A stretch of DNA of 64,000 nucleotides from Synechococcus sp. CS-1330. Its GTDB lineage: Bacteria; Cyanobacteriota; Cyanobacteriia; PCC-6307; Cyanobiaceae. Position numbers and translations under genes: made by a program. Below are positions 31,155 to 40,741 of the stretch, piece after piece (the first letter of the stretch is position 1; each line of letters begins with the position of its first letter). A model generated the notes under the pieces. It was not told the origin of the DNA, searched no databases, and saw only the letters and a program-made list of their open reading frames with translations. The DNA is taken from positions 1 through 64,000 of the forward strand of contig JAHLYR010000016.1 of NCBI GenBank assembly GCA_025128025.1, written 5' to 3'.

Positions 31155-31168
<14 letters not shown>

Positions 31169-32639
31169 GGGTCGGAGTGAGGTTGGCGTCGCTGCGTCCG
31201 TAGCGATCCTCAAAGCGGACGATGTCGTCTTCGCCTAGGTAGGGGCCGCTCTGCACCTCGATCAGCTCCACCGGAATCTTGCCCGGGTTGGAGAGCCGGT
31301 GGCGGCAACCAAGGGGGATGTAGGTGCTCTGGTTTTCGCTGACCATCTCCTGGCGACCGTCTTTTTCCACCAGGGCTGATCCCTGCACCACGATCCAGTG
31401 CTCGGCACGGTGGTGGTGCATCTGCAGCGACAGGCTGGCCCCTGGGTTGACCACGATCCGCTTCACCTGCCAGCGCTCACCCTCGGTGACACCGTCATAG
31501 GAGCCCCAGGGGCGGTAGATCTTGCGGTGGGCTTTGCTCTCTGGTGCCCCCTCCCTCTCAAGCAGCCCCACTATTGCTTTGACCTCCTGGGCCCGGTCGC
31601 GGTGGGCTACCAGCACGACGTCATCGGTTTCCACCACCACCAGATCCTCCACACCGAGCCCCACCACCAGCCGATGCTCGCTGCGTAGATAGCAATTGCT
31701 GCTCCCCTCGCTGATCACCCGCCCCCGCAGCACGTTGCCGTCGCTGTCTTGATCGGCGGTTTCCCACAGGGCGCTCCAACTGCCCACATCACTCCAACCT
31801 GCCTCTAGGGGCAACACGGCGCCGCGGTCGGTGCGCTCCATCACCGCCACATCCAGCGCCACGCTGGGGCAGCTGGCAAAGGCCTCCCGCTCCAGGCGCA
31901 GGAAGTCGAGATCGGCGCTGTCGTGCTCCAGCGAGGAACGGCAGGCGCTCACAACCTCAGGAGCCAGCCGCTCCAATTCCGCCAGGATCGCGCTGGCTTT
32001 GAACAGGAACATGCCGCTGTTCCAGGTGAAGCGCCCTGTGGCAAGAAATTGCTCGGCGGTGGCTCGATCCGGCTTCTCCACAAACCGGGCGATTGGTACC
32101 GGTGCGTTGGCACCCAGCAGCGACTGGGCGGCTTCGATGTAGCCGTAGCCGGTTTCTGGCGCCGTGGGCACGATTCCAAAGGTCACCAGCTGGCCTGCCT
32201 CAGCTGCTGCCATCCCCGCCGCCACCGTGGCGCGGAAGGTGGCGGCATCGCGGATCACGTGGTCTGCCGCCAGCACCAGCAGCAGGGGATCTTCCCCATG
32301 GGCCGTGGCCTGCAGCGCTGCTACCGCCACCGCCGGGGCGGTATTGCGGCCGATCGGCTCCAGCAGGATCGCTTGAGGCTCCACGCCGATCTGGCGCAAT
32401 TGCTCGGCCACGATGAAGCGGTGGTCTTCATTGCAGATCAGCAGGGGTGAGCCGAGGCCCGGCAAGCCCTTCAGGCGTTGCTGGGTCTGCTGCAGCAGGG
32501 TGTCTTCTCCCGTGCCGGCCAGGGGCCAATACTGCTTGGGGTAACTAGCTCTCGACAGGGGCCACAGCCTCGTGCCGGTGCCGCCGCACAGGATTACCGG
32601 CACGAGTGCACTGCTTGGGGAGCTAGGGCTATTTGCCAT
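31155..32639 (-). CDS. manC: Mannose-1-phosphate guanylyltransferase / mannose-6-phosphate isomerase
   Basis: Makes GDP-mannose for surface polysaccharides. 494 residues from ATG 32637-32639 (ATG 32672 in frame would add 11). The nucleotidyltransferase domain opens with VILCGGTGTRLWPLSRASYPKQ (split here by the GGTGTRLWP loop near residues 17-25), and FVEKPDRATAEQFL and WNSGMFLFKA follow. A C-terminal cupin (about 370-480, SLQMHHHRAEHWIVVQG) supplies the isomerase type II metal site. Convergent with glmS, overlap 14 bp. Confidence 0.93.
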
Positions 32640-32711
32640 GGACCGGACTGGGTTGCGCCCATTCAAGGCCACCTTTGGCTAACCAGCCAACGGCGGCCTT
32701 CTGAGAGTCGC

Positions 32712-33284
32712 CTAAAGCTCCAGCAGCCCGGGGGGCGGGGTGATGCCGATCCAGCCTTCCTCGAGATGGACTTCCGGCACGATCGCAGTCACGAAGGGGA
32801 TCAGCAGTCGCCGCGGGCCATCGGGGGTTTCCTGCTCCACCTCCAGCAGGTCGTTGCCAGCGTGGATCAGGTCGCGAACCCGGCCAATGGGCCGTTGATC
32901 CGCCAGCAGCCGCACTTCGGTGCCCACCAGGTCGAGCAGGTGAAATTCGCCTTTGGCCAGCTTGGGGCGGTCGGCTAGGGGCACCAGCAGCTGGTCACCC
33001 ACCAGGGCTTCGGCAGCTTCCCGGCTGTCGATGGCTGCGAGCCGCACCACAAACAGCTCCTTGCCTGGCAGTTGCCTGCCGCTCAGCAGCTCCACCTGGC
33101 GTGGCGCCTCCTCCCGCCGCTGCAACCAGCGCTGGCCGGCCCGGGTGAACCGCTCCGGGAAATCGCTCATGGGCAACACCCTCAGCTCGCCCTGCAGCCC
33201 TTGGGCTGACACCACTTTGCCGACCACAAGTAGATCGTCGGGGGCAGGAGTGGCGATCTGGCTGCTGGTGGTTTGATCGGCCAT
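32712..33284 (-). CDS. rimM: Ribosome maturation factor RimM
   Basis: Assists 30S subunit assembly by binding ribosomal protein S19. 190 residues with the RimM domain ([19 protein letters not shown], about 18-36) and a C-terminal PRC barrel ([35 protein letters not shown]). Length and order are normal. Divergent from ndhS with 52 bases between starts. Confidence 0.94.
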   Translation of the reverse strand: MADQTTSSQIATPAPDDLLVVGKVVSAQGLQGELRVLPMSDFPERFTRAGQRWLQRREEAPRQVELLSGRQLPGKELFVVRLAAIDSREAAEALVGDQLLVPLADRPKLAKGEFHLLDLVGTEVRLLADQRPIGRVRDLIHAGNDLLEVEQETPDGPRRLLIPFVTAIVPEVHLEEGWIGITPPPGLLEL

Positions 33285-33336
33285 GGCCAGCTACTTCCCG
33301 CGTCCCCCGATAATGGCCTTACGCCTCGCCTAAATC

Positions 33337-33516
33337 ATGGCCGACCTGCCGATCCTGCCGGGCTCCACCGTGGTGGTGCGTGACGGCCGCTCGATTTACA
33401 ACGGCTACCGGGGCTTTGTGCAGCGGATCAGCGGCCAGCAGGCTGCCGTGCTGTTTGAGGGCGGCAACTGGGACAAGCTCGTCACCATGCCGCTCAAGCT
33501 CCTCGAGCAGGCTTGA
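33337..33516 (+). CDS. ndhS: NAD(P)H dehydrogenase subunit NdhS
   Basis: A 59-residue SH3-like protein: MADLPILPGSTVVVRDGRS start, then VQRISGQQAAVLFEGGNWDK and LVTMPLKLLEQA. It matches NdhS (Ssl0352/CRR31 type), the ferredoxin-binding subunit of the photosynthetic NDH-1 complex that drives cyclic electron flow. The beta-barrel and the invariant FEGGNWDKLVT block are the basis of the call. Translation runs from ATG 33337 to TGA 33514-33516, and the last 23 bases overlap the convergent rnc gene. Confidence 0.88.
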   Translation: MADLPILPGSTVVVRDGRSIYNGYRGFVQRISGQQAAVLFEGGNWDKLVTMPLKLLEQA

Positions 33517-34213
33517 TCACAGCAAGGGCGGCCCTGGCGGCTTCCTGTTCGGCGCCGCGCCTTGAAGGCCCCCAGCCCGTATGGCTTGCCTGGCCCGCAA
33601 TCTTCACGCTGCAATGAAAGCGGCGCGGGTCAGCGTGGACTTGGCTGCGCTCCTGGCAGTCGTAGTGCGGCAGGCCCAGCCCGGCCGCCTGGGTCCACTC
33701 CTGCAGGGCCGATTTCCAGTTGTGGAGGTCTGGATCGGCCAGCAATTCGCTGCTGCTGTGCTGCCAGTGGGGATTGAGCCAGCGGTGCACGGGCTCCAGT
33801 CCGCCCTGGCCGGCGCCCCAGGCTTCATAGAGGCCGCCAAGCAGGGCTTCACAGCATTCCGCCCGCACCGTGGCCCGTCCGGCTTGGTCGCCGCTGGCCA
33901 TTGGGCCGATGTGCAGCACGGATTCGATCTTGCAGTGCTCGCCCAGTTCGGCCAGCCAGCGGTCGCTAACTAGTTGGGCTCGCAGGGCAGAGCAGCGCCC
34001 CACGCTCAGGTTTGGAAAGTGCCGTTGCAGGAATTCGGCTGCGGCCAGGCGCAGCACGGCGTCGCCCAGGAATTCCAGGCGTTCGTGGTTGCGGGCCAGG
34101 CCCGCTGAGGTGTGGCTAAGGGCCTCCTCTATGGGGGCAAGGTCGCGGTCGCCAACATCCAGGCCCAAGGAGCGCAGGAAGGCAACCAGCTGCTGGTGGC
34201 GTTCGGGCCGCAT
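33494..34213 (-). CDS. rnc: Ribonuclease III
   Basis: Cleaves double-stranded RNA in rRNA processing and mRNA turnover. 239 residues from ATG 34211-34213. The RNase III signature reads ERLEFLGDAVLRLA (about 44-57) with the metal-binding Glu and Asp, and a second acidic pair lies in CCEALLGGLYEAWG. The double-strand RNA-binding domain spans about 155-235. The ATG is only about 18 bases 3' of rnpB on the same strand, so the mRNA may come from rnpB read-through. An upstream in-frame start at 34294 would sit inside rnpB and is rejected. Confidence 0.93.
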   Translation of the reverse strand: MRPERHQQLVAFLRSLGLDVGDRDLAPIEEALSHTSAGLARNHERLEFLGDAVLRLAAAEFLQRHFPNLSVGRCSALRAQLVSDRWLAELGEHCKIESVLHIGPMASGDQAGRATVRAECCEALLGGLYEAWGAGQGGLEPVHRWLNPHWQHSSSELLADPDLHNWKSALQEWTQAAGLGLPHYDCQERSQVHADPRRFHCSVKIAGQASHTGWGPSRRGAEQEAARAALAVIKPARGA

Positions 34214-34230
34214 GGGCTGGCAGGGAAAAG

Positions 34231-34646
34231 GGGTGAAAGCAGGACGTAAGCCGGGTTCTGTTCTCCCACCAGCGAGCCGGTGGGGGGTGATCATCTGTCT
34301 GGGACCACCGTTGCCGGCGGCCTCGAGCGGCGCACTTGAAACGGGACGGGTGTCATGGCCAACCGTTGTCCCTGGGCCTTGCTCCTAGCTGGGGTTTACC
34401 TAGCCAGCACCTCTCGATGCTGCTGGTGCGCTCTTACCGCACCCTTGCACCCTTACCTGTGCGGGGGGCGAGCCCCCTGCCATCGGCGGTGTGTTTCTGT
34501 GGCACTGTCCTCACGGTCACCCGCACTGGGCGTTACCCAGCAAGCCTGGCCATTGGGGAGCCCGGACTTTCCTCAACCAAGCGCTCCAGCTACCTCCGCG
34601 GAGGTGCCGCAGCCCTGATCGCGATCACCTCGCCTGCTTTCGCATT
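34231..34646 (-). ncRNA. rnpB: RNase P RNA (M1 RNA homologue)
   Basis: Catalytic RNA that matures tRNA 5' ends. Read on the minus strand, the universally conserved blocks appear in order: GAGGAAAGTCCGGGCTCC, GGTAACGCCCAG, GACAGTGCCACAGAAACA, ACCGCCGATGGC, AAGGGTGCGGTAAGAGCGCA and CAGAACCCGGCTTACGTCC. Helix P1 closes the molecule: GAAAGCAGG at the 5' end (34633-34641) pairs with CCTGCTTTC at the 3' end (34235-34243). The length of about 415 nt fits a bacterial type A RNA. Both ends are estimated from P1 and may shift by a few bases. Confidence 0.96.
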
Positions 34647-34647
34647 C

Positions 34648-34654
34648 CATAATG
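34648..34654. promoter_or_regulatory. AT-rich spacer, possible shared divergent -10 for tRNA-Arg and rnpB
   Basis: CATAATG lies in the 15-base gap between the rnpB 5' end and the tRNA. On the + strand CATAAT would be a -10 about 9 bases before the tRNA; on the - strand CATTAT would be a -10 about 7 bases before rnpB. Positions fit both starts, but no good -35 boxes were identified. Confidence 0.3.
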
Positions 34655-34661
34655 CCGGGAT

Positions 34662-34735
<74 letters not shown>

Positions 34736-34868
34736 TTCTTTAAAGGCCCAGTCACGCGGTGAAGCTTCGCCAAGCCAGCCCTTCACGGGTAGGGGTAGCG
34801 AGCGCTACAGGTGGTGGCCTACCCATTCGCAGCACCGGGGCTAGCGTGCGCCCAGTCGTTTGACCGCG

Positions 34869-35141
34869 ATGACCCAGCTTCACGATCTGCGTCTGCGTCT
34901 GCTGGTGCAGCAGGAGAGCGAACGCATCGCCGATAGCCAGCCCGATGAGCTCGACCTTTCGGTGGTTCAAGCCCGCTGCCTTTGCTGGCTGGCACTGCTA
35001 GCTGAGGCTCACGAGGAGCAGGCCACCGACGCTGAGCGGAGTGGGGACACCGAGCAAGCCATGGGCTGGTTTGCCGATTCGATGCGGCTGCGCGACGTGA
35101 TCAACGTGGTGACCTCGATCGAGATCCCCTTGGCGGCGTGA
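34869..35141 (+). CDS. Conserved small helical protein, unknown function
   Basis: 90 residues from ATG 34869 (a TTG 9 bases earlier is also in frame). Predicted all-helical and acidic: HDLRLRLLVQQESERIADSQ, then WLALLAEAHEEQATDAERSG and AMGWFADSMRLRDVINVV. No signal peptide, membrane segment or known motif. It resembles the many short cyanobacterial proteins of unknown role. It lies 36 bases before a second unknown gene on the same strand and 133 bases after the tRNA. Confidence 0.65.
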   Translation: MTQLHDLRLRLLVQQESERIADSQPDELDLSVVQARCLCWLALLAEAHEEQATDAERSGDTEQAMGWFADSMRLRDVINVVTSIEIPLAA

Positions 35142-35177
35142 GTGCCATGATGGGGACTGAGATCCAAAGGGAGTGCG

Positions 35178-35657
35178 GTGCCAGAAGAGCCCTGCCAATG
35201 CCCTGATTGCCAGCGGTTCTATCGGGAACATGACCGATTGATCCGTGAAAATCCCACCCTGCGCCAGCAGCAGGAGCTCAATTGGGCTGCGTTGCAATCT
35301 TTTCGCACCCTGGCCGGCCGGGTGATGGAAGAGTTGCAGAAGCAGCAGGAGGCAACTGAAGCAGCCGCCAGTCAGGCCAATGCCGCTCCTGGCGGCCAAG
35401 GTGCAGCTACAGGGGCTGTTGAGGATCAGGGCGCTGAGCCCGATGCCTTCCAGCAGGCCATGGCTGATCTGGAGAACATCAACGCCCACCTCTTCTCCAT
35501 AGAGGCGCTGATGGAGCGCATTTTTGACGTGCGGGTGCCCGATGAGGTGGAGCAAAAGTTTCGGGAGGTGGCCGGTGAGCTGGCCCCTGATCCACTTAAT
35601 GCCGATCGCCTAAGGCTGAATCGGCTGCTCCACCAAACTCCAGATCTGCCCGGTTAG
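35178..35657 (+). CDS. Unknown protein with N-terminal CxCxxC motif
   Basis: 159 residues from GTG 35178, which follows a GGGAG ribosome site. The N-terminus has Cys6, Cys8 and Cys11 (CQCPDC), a small metal-binding or redox knuckle, followed by a helical region (FYREHDRLIRENPTLRQQQEL), an Ala/Gly/Gln-rich spacer (about 68-95) and a second helical region (MADLENINAHLFSIEALMERIFD) ending in a conserved-looking QTPDLPG. I do not recognise the family. Convergent with glgP, 13 bases apart. Confidence 0.68.
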   Translation: MPEEPCQCPDCQRFYREHDRLIRENPTLRQQQELNWAALQSFRTLAGRVMEELQKQQEATEAAASQANAAPGGQGAATGAVEDQGAEPDAFQQAMADLENINAHLFSIEALMERIFDVRVPDEVEQKFREVAGELAPDPLNADRLRLNRLLHQTPDLPG

Positions 35658-35670
35658 ACCATCTCCCTGC

Positions 35671-38193
35671 TCAGTCCAGCTCGCAGGTGATCGTGACCGG
35701 GAAGCTTTCGGCTTTCCAGATCCGATCTGCGTAGTCGCGGATTGAGCGATCTGAAGAGAAGAAGCCACTGCGGGCTGAATTCAGCAGCGACATGCGGTTC
35801 CAGCGACCCCTGTCGGCCCAGGCCAGGTCGACCTCGGACTGGGCCCGCAGATAGTCGTTGAAGTCGGCCAGCACGAAGAAGGGATCCCGGCCGGTGAGGT
35901 TTTGCAGCAGCGGCCTAAATAGGTCGCCATCCCCATTACTGAAGTGGCCCTGCTCCACCAGACGCAGGATCTCGGCCAACTCGGGCATCCCGCCGATCAG
36001 CTCCCAGGGGCGATAACCCGACCGGGAAAGCTCGGAGATCTCTTCGGCTGTCTTGCCAAACAGGAAGAAGTTCTCGGCACCCACCTGTTCGCGGATTTCC
36101 ACGTTGGCGCCATCGAGCGTGCCGATGGTCAGCGCCCCATTCATGGCGAACTTCATGTTGCCGGTGCCGGAGGCTTCTTTGCCGGCGGTGGAGATCTGCT
36201 CCGAGAGGTCGGAGGCGGGGTAAACCCGTTCACCCAGCTTGACGTTGTAGTCGGCTAGGAAGATCACCCGCAGCCGGCCCTCCATGTCGGGGTCGGCGTT
36301 GATGGTTTCGGCGATGCCGTTGATGAAGCGGATAATGAGCTTGGCCATGTAGTAGCCCGGAGCCGCCTTGCCGCCGAAGATCACCGTGCGTGGGGCCATT
36401 CCCTCCGCCTGACCATTCTTGATGCGCAGGTACTGGGCCACCACCTGCAGGGCATTGAGGTGCTGGCGCTTGTATTCGTGGATCCGCTTCACCTGCACAT
36501 CGAACAGGGAGGTGGGATCGACCATCACACCAGTGTGGCGATGGATGTAATTACTCAGCTGGCCCTTAACGCCTAGCTTGGTGGCCTCCCAGCGCTCGAG
36601 GAAGCTGCTGTCGTCGACGAACTGCTCTAGGCGGCGCAGTTCATCGAGATGGTTAATCCAGCCGGTGCCAATCGATTCATTCAGCAGGGCCGAGAGCTGG
36701 GGATTGGCCAGGGCCACCCAGCGCCTCGGGGTGACGCCGTTGGTGACATTGGTGAATTTCTCGGGCCATAGGGCCGCGAATTCAGGAAACAGCTCGGTTT
36801 TGACCAGTTCGCTGTGCAGGGCTGCTACTCCGTTGACGTGGTGGGAAGCAACGGTGGCCAGATTGGCCATGCGGACTGCCTTATCGCCCTCCTCATCGAT
36901 GATCGAGACCTTGCGCAGGATCTGTTCGTTGCCCGGATATTTCAGGCGTACCTGTTGCAAGAAGCGGCGGTTGATCTCGTAGATCAGCTCCAGGTGGCGG
37001 GGTAGCAGCGAGCCAAATAACCCCAAGCCCCACTTCTCGAGGGCTTCCGGCAGCAGGGTGTGGTTGGTGTAGGAGAGAGAGCGACTGGTGATGTTCCAGG
37101 CGATCTCCCAGTCCAGGTGCTTGTCATCGAGTAGCAGGCGCATCAGCTCTGCCACGGCGATGGCCGGGTGGGTGTCGTTTAGCTGCACCGCCCAGTGATC
37201 GGGGAAATCCGTGATGGGGATGCCGCGGGCATCGAGGTTGCGGATCATGTCCTGCAGGGAGCAGCTCACGAAGAAGTGCTGCTGCTTCAGGCGCAGGCGC
37301 CGACCCTCATCGGTGCCGTCGTTGGGATAGAGCACCTTGGAGAGGGTCTCGGAGCCCACCTTCTCTTCCACAGCCCCGTAGTAGTCGCCGCTGTTGAAGG
37401 CGTAGAAGTCGAAGGATTCCGCGGCATCGGCTCGCCACAACCGCAGCCGGTCGCAGGTGTTGACCCGGTAGCCCAGCACCGGCACGTCGTGGGGAATGCC
37501 GATGGCGTGCTCTGCCGGAATCCAGCGCACCCGGTAGGTGCCGTGCTCGTCGCGATAGCCCTCGGTGTGGCCACCGAAGCCCACGAAGCAGGCTTGATCA
37601 GGATGGGGCAGCTCCCAGGGCCAGCCGCTCTTGAGCCATTTATCGGTGATCTCCACCTGCCAGCCATCGCGGATCAGCTGGTCAAAAATTCCGAATTCGT
37701 AGCGGATGCCGTAGCCGGTGGCTGGTATTTCCAGCGAGGCCAGCGATTCTAGGAAGCAGGCTGCCAGTCGACCCAGGCCTCCGTTGCCCAGGCCAGGCTC
37801 CTCCTCGACATCGAGGATCTCGTTGATGTCGTTGATGCCGAAACGGCGCAGGGCTTCCGCCGCTTCCTGCTGGATGCCCAGCATCAACAGGTTGTTGCCC
37901 AGTTGGGGCCCGATCAGAAATTCAGCGGAGAGATAGGCCACCACTCGAGTCGGGGTGGCACTTATCGCCTCAATGCCAGCCAGGTATCGGGTCATCAGCC
38001 GGTCGCGCACTGCGTAGCTGAGGGCCATGTAGAGGTCGTGGCGGCTGGCAGTGGGGGCGAGCTTGCCGAGCGTGTAAAAAAGGTGCTCGGTCATGCCGTC
38101 GAACACATTGTCCGCGGTCAGGCCACTGCGATCTGGGTCGGCGTAGCAGCCCGGGGTGGGCAGACGCAGGTTGCTGGGTTGGTGGTCGCTCAT
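35671..38193 (-). CDS. glgP: Glycogen phosphorylase
   Basis: Releases glucose-1-phosphate from glycogen. 840 residues from ATG 38191-38193 (an upstream in-frame ATG at 38238 overlaps the phosphoketolase gene). PLP-lysine segment [15 protein letters not shown] is at about 674-688; [15 protein letters not shown] and [14 protein letters not shown] are the usual N-terminal blocks. The start shares 3 bases with the stop of the upstream phosphoketolase (ATGA overlap), so the two are coupled. Feeds sugar phosphates into central metabolism in darkness or after stress. Confidence 0.97.
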   Translation of the reverse strand: MSDHQPSNLRLPTPGCYADPDRSGLTADNVFDGMTEHLFYTLGKLAPTASRHDLYMALSYAVRDRLMTRYLAGIEAISATPTRVVAYLSAEFLIGPQLGNNLLMLGIQQEAAEALRRFGINDINEILDVEEEPGLGNGGLGRLAACFLESLASLEIPATGYGIRYEFGIFDQLIRDGWQVEITDKWLKSGWPWELPHPDQACFVGFGGHTEGYRDEHGTYRVRWIPAEHAIGIPHDVPVLGYRVNTCDRLRLWRADAAESFDFYAFNSGDYYGAVEEKVGSETLSKVLYPNDGTDEGRRLRLKQQHFFVSCSLQDMIRNLDARGIPITDFPDHWAVQLNDTHPAIAVAELMRLLLDDKHLDWEIAWNITSRSLSYTNHTLLPEALEKWGLGLFGSLLPRHLELIYEINRRFLQQVRLKYPGNEQILRKVSIIDEEGDKAVRMANLATVASHHVNGVAALHSELVKTELFPEFAALWPEKFTNVTNGVTPRRWVALANPQLSALLNESIGTGWINHLDELRRLEQFVDDSSFLERWEATKLGVKGQLSNYIHRHTGVMVDPTSLFDVQVKRIHEYKRQHLNALQVVAQYLRIKNGQAEGMAPRTVIFGGKAAPGYYMAKLIIRFINGIAETINADPDMEGRLRVIFLADYNVKLGERVYPASDLSEQISTAGKEASGTGNMKFAMNGALTIGTLDGANVEIREQVGAENFFLFGKTAEEISELSRSGYRPWELIGGMPELAEILRLVEQGHFSNGDGDLFRPLLQNLTGRDPFFVLADFNDYLRAQSEVDLAWADRGRWNRMSLLNSARSGFFSSDRSIRDYADRIWKAESFPVTITCELD

Positions 38194-40598
38194 TGGAGTA
38201 ATTCTCCCGCATGGGCCGCTGCAGGCAGTGGGTTCCATCGCCAGTTGGTGACATCCTCCGCATCCATGCCGTGCTCATGGGCGTGGGCCCGGTTGGCCAA
38301 GATCGCCTCTTTCATGCGCTCTTTGACGTGGGCGGCGCGGGAGCCCAGTCCCGCAACCCGGTCAATTACATCAATAACCAAGTTGAAACGGTCGATCTGA
38401 TTGTTCATCGCCAGCTCCAGAGGGGTGTTGATGTTGCCTTTCTCCTTATATCCGCGCACGTGAAAGTTGACGTGGTTGGTGCGGTGGTAGGTGAGTCGGT
38501 GGATTAGCCACGGGTAGCCGTGAAAATTGAAAATCACCGGTCGATTCGTGGTGAACAGACTGTCGAAGTCCCGATCACTGAGGCCGTGGGGGTGTTCGCC
38601 CGGAGTGGTGAGAGCAAATAGCTTCACCACATTCAGCACCCGGATTTTCAGCCGCGGGATTTCATGCCGCAGAATTTCAACTGCGGCTAGGGTTTCCTTG
38701 GTGGGGATGTCGCCTGCGCAGGCCATCACCACATCAGGCTCATCTGGTTCGGTGCCGCACTCGTCGTTGCTCGCCCAGCTCCATAGGCCGATGCCCTTGG
38801 CCACGTGGGACCGGGCCTGCTCCAGAGTTAGATATTGCAGGTGTTTCTGTTTGTCAGAAACGATGATGTTGCACACGTTCGTTTCCTGCAGAGCCTGTTC
38901 AGCTACGGCCAGCAGGCTGTTGGCATCGGCCGGCAGATAGACGCGCATCACCTCGCCACTTTTGTTACCGGCTAGATCGATGAAGCCAGGATCCTGGTGG
39001 GTGAAGCCGTTGTGGTCTTGGCGCCACACGGTGCTGGAGATCAGACAGTTCCAGGGGGAAATCGGTGCCCGCCAGGTGGCGTGGTGAATGCAGGATTCCA
39101 GCCACTTGGCGTGCTGATTGAACATCGAGGCAATCACATGGGCGAAGGCCTCATAGGTGTGGAAAAAGCCATGGCGGCCGGTGAGTAGGTAGCCCTCCAT
39201 CATTCCCACCAAGGTGTGTTCGCTCAACATCTCGACAACGCGGCCGCTGCGGGAGAGCTCGCTGCCGTTGAGGTCTTCCGGCAGAAATTCCTCCATCCAT
39301 ACCTTTTTGCTGATCTCGTAGATGGCTTGCAGCCGGTTGGAGGCGGTTTCATCCGGTCCGAACACGCGCACGGAATCGGGGTTCAGGGCAATGGCATCGC
39401 GCAGCAGTTCCCCCAGGGGAGCGGTGTTTTCGGCTTCGTGCTGGCCCGGTTGCTCAACGGGCACGGCATAGGTATGAACCGGCGGCAGATTCAGGCGGCG
39501 GCGCAGCAGCCCACCGTTGGCATGGGGATTGGAGCCCATGCGGCGCTGGCCAATGGGCGAGAGGGCCCGCAGCTCGGCGATCAGGCTTCCCTGTTCATCA
39601 AAGAGTTCGCCAGGGCGGTAGCTATGCAGCCAGGCCTCGAGTTGCTCTAGCTGGGCCGGGTCTCGCTTGGGATCGGGTAGGGGCACCTGGTGGCTGCGCC
39701 AGAAGCCTTCCAGCTTTTTGCCATTCAGCTCCGCCGGCCCTGTCCAGCCCTTAGGCGATCGCAACACGATCATGGGCCAACGGGGCCGGTTGACGTTGTT
39801 GGGATCGCCGCTGCGGCGGGCCTCAGCCTGCACCTCTTGAATGCGGTTTATGGCGCTGTCCATGGCGGCTGCCATGGCTTGGTGCATCGCCATCGGCTCG
39901 CTGCCTTCCACAAACAGGGGCTCCCAGCCGTAGCCCCGCATCAAGCTGGCGAGCTCCTCCCTAGGGATGCGGGCCAGCAGCGTGGGGTTGGCGATTTTGT
40001 AGCCGTTGAGGTGCAACACCGGCAGCACGGCGCCGTCGGATGCGGGGTTGAGGAACTTATTGATGTGCCAGCTGGTGGCCAAGGGCCCGGTTTCCGCTTC
40101 GCCATCGCCGACGCAGGCCAGGGCGATCAGGCTGGGGTTGTCGAACACCGCCCCGCAGGCGTGGGAGAGCACGTAGCCCAGCTCGCCGCCCTCATGGATT
40201 GAGCCAGGGGTTTCCGGTGTGCAGTGGCTACCGATGTGGCCGGGGAAGGAAAACTGCTTAAGGAAGCGCTGCATGCCGGCAGCATCCGTCGACTTGTCGG
40301 GATAGATCTCGCTGTAGGAGCCATCGAGGTAGGTGGGCGCCAGCACCCCAGGGGCGCCATGGCCCGGGCCCGAGAGATAAATAATGTTGAGGTCGTGGGA
40401 CCGGATCACCCGGTTGGCATGGGCCCAGATGAAGGATTGACCCGGGCTCGAGCCCCAGTGCCCCAGCAGCCGGCTTTTGATGTGAGCGGGCTGCAGCGGT
40501 TCGGCCAGCAGGGGGTTGTCCTGCAGGTAGATCATCCCCACCGCTAAGTAGTTGGCGGCCCGCCACCAGGCATCAAGACGCTGCAGTTGCTCTGCCAT
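38190..40598 (-). CDS. xfp: Phosphoketolase
   Basis: Thiamine-diphosphate enzyme splitting xylulose-5-P and/or fructose-6-P with phosphate to acetyl phosphate plus a triose or tetrose phosphate. 802 residues, normal. The TPP motif [15 protein letters not shown] is at about 163-177; [19 protein letters not shown] and [20 protein letters not shown] are signature blocks. In cyanobacteria the enzyme is reported to be active in darkness and regulated by ATP. Start ATG 40596-40598 is divergent from the antiporter gene. Its stop overlaps glgP. Confidence 0.96.
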   Translation of the reverse strand: MAEQLQRLDAWWRAANYLAVGMIYLQDNPLLAEPLQPAHIKSRLLGHWGSSPGQSFIWAHANRVIRSHDLNIIYLSGPGHGAPGVLAPTYLDGSYSEIYPDKSTDAAGMQRFLKQFSFPGHIGSHCTPETPGSIHEGGELGYVLSHACGAVFDNPSLIALACVGDGEAETGPLATSWHINKFLNPASDGAVLPVLHLNGYKIANPTLLARIPREELASLMRGYGWEPLFVEGSEPMAMHQAMAAAMDSAINRIQEVQAEARRSGDPNNVNRPRWPMIVLRSPKGWTGPAELNGKKLEGFWRSHQVPLPDPKRDPAQLEQLEAWLHSYRPGELFDEQGSLIAELRALSPIGQRRMGSNPHANGGLLRRRLNLPPVHTYAVPVEQPGQHEAENTAPLGELLRDAIALNPDSVRVFGPDETASNRLQAIYEISKKVWMEEFLPEDLNGSELSRSGRVVEMLSEHTLVGMMEGYLLTGRHGFFHTYEAFAHVIASMFNQHAKWLESCIHHATWRAPISPWNCLISSTVWRQDHNGFTHQDPGFIDLAGNKSGEVMRVYLPADANSLLAVAEQALQETNVCNIIVSDKQKHLQYLTLEQARSHVAKGIGLWSWASNDECGTEPDEPDVVMACAGDIPTKETLAAVEILRHEIPRLKIRVLNVVKLFALTTPGEHPHGLSDRDFDSLFTTNRPVIFNFHGYPWLIHRLTYHRTNHVNFHVRGYKEKGNINTPLELAMNNQIDRFNLVIDVIDRVAGLGSRAAHVKERMKEAILANRAHAHEHGMDAEDVTNWRWNPLPAAAHAGELLQ

Positions 40599-40741
40599 TG
40601 CCCGCGTCAGCTACTCAATATTCAGACCGTAGCGATGGTTGCCAAATCCCAACCCCACGCCCGAATAGAGATCAGGGTCCAAACACCTTGGCGCGGGCGG
40701 CTTTAAGGTCGCGCCTCCCACTAACGCGCACCCACCTTTCC

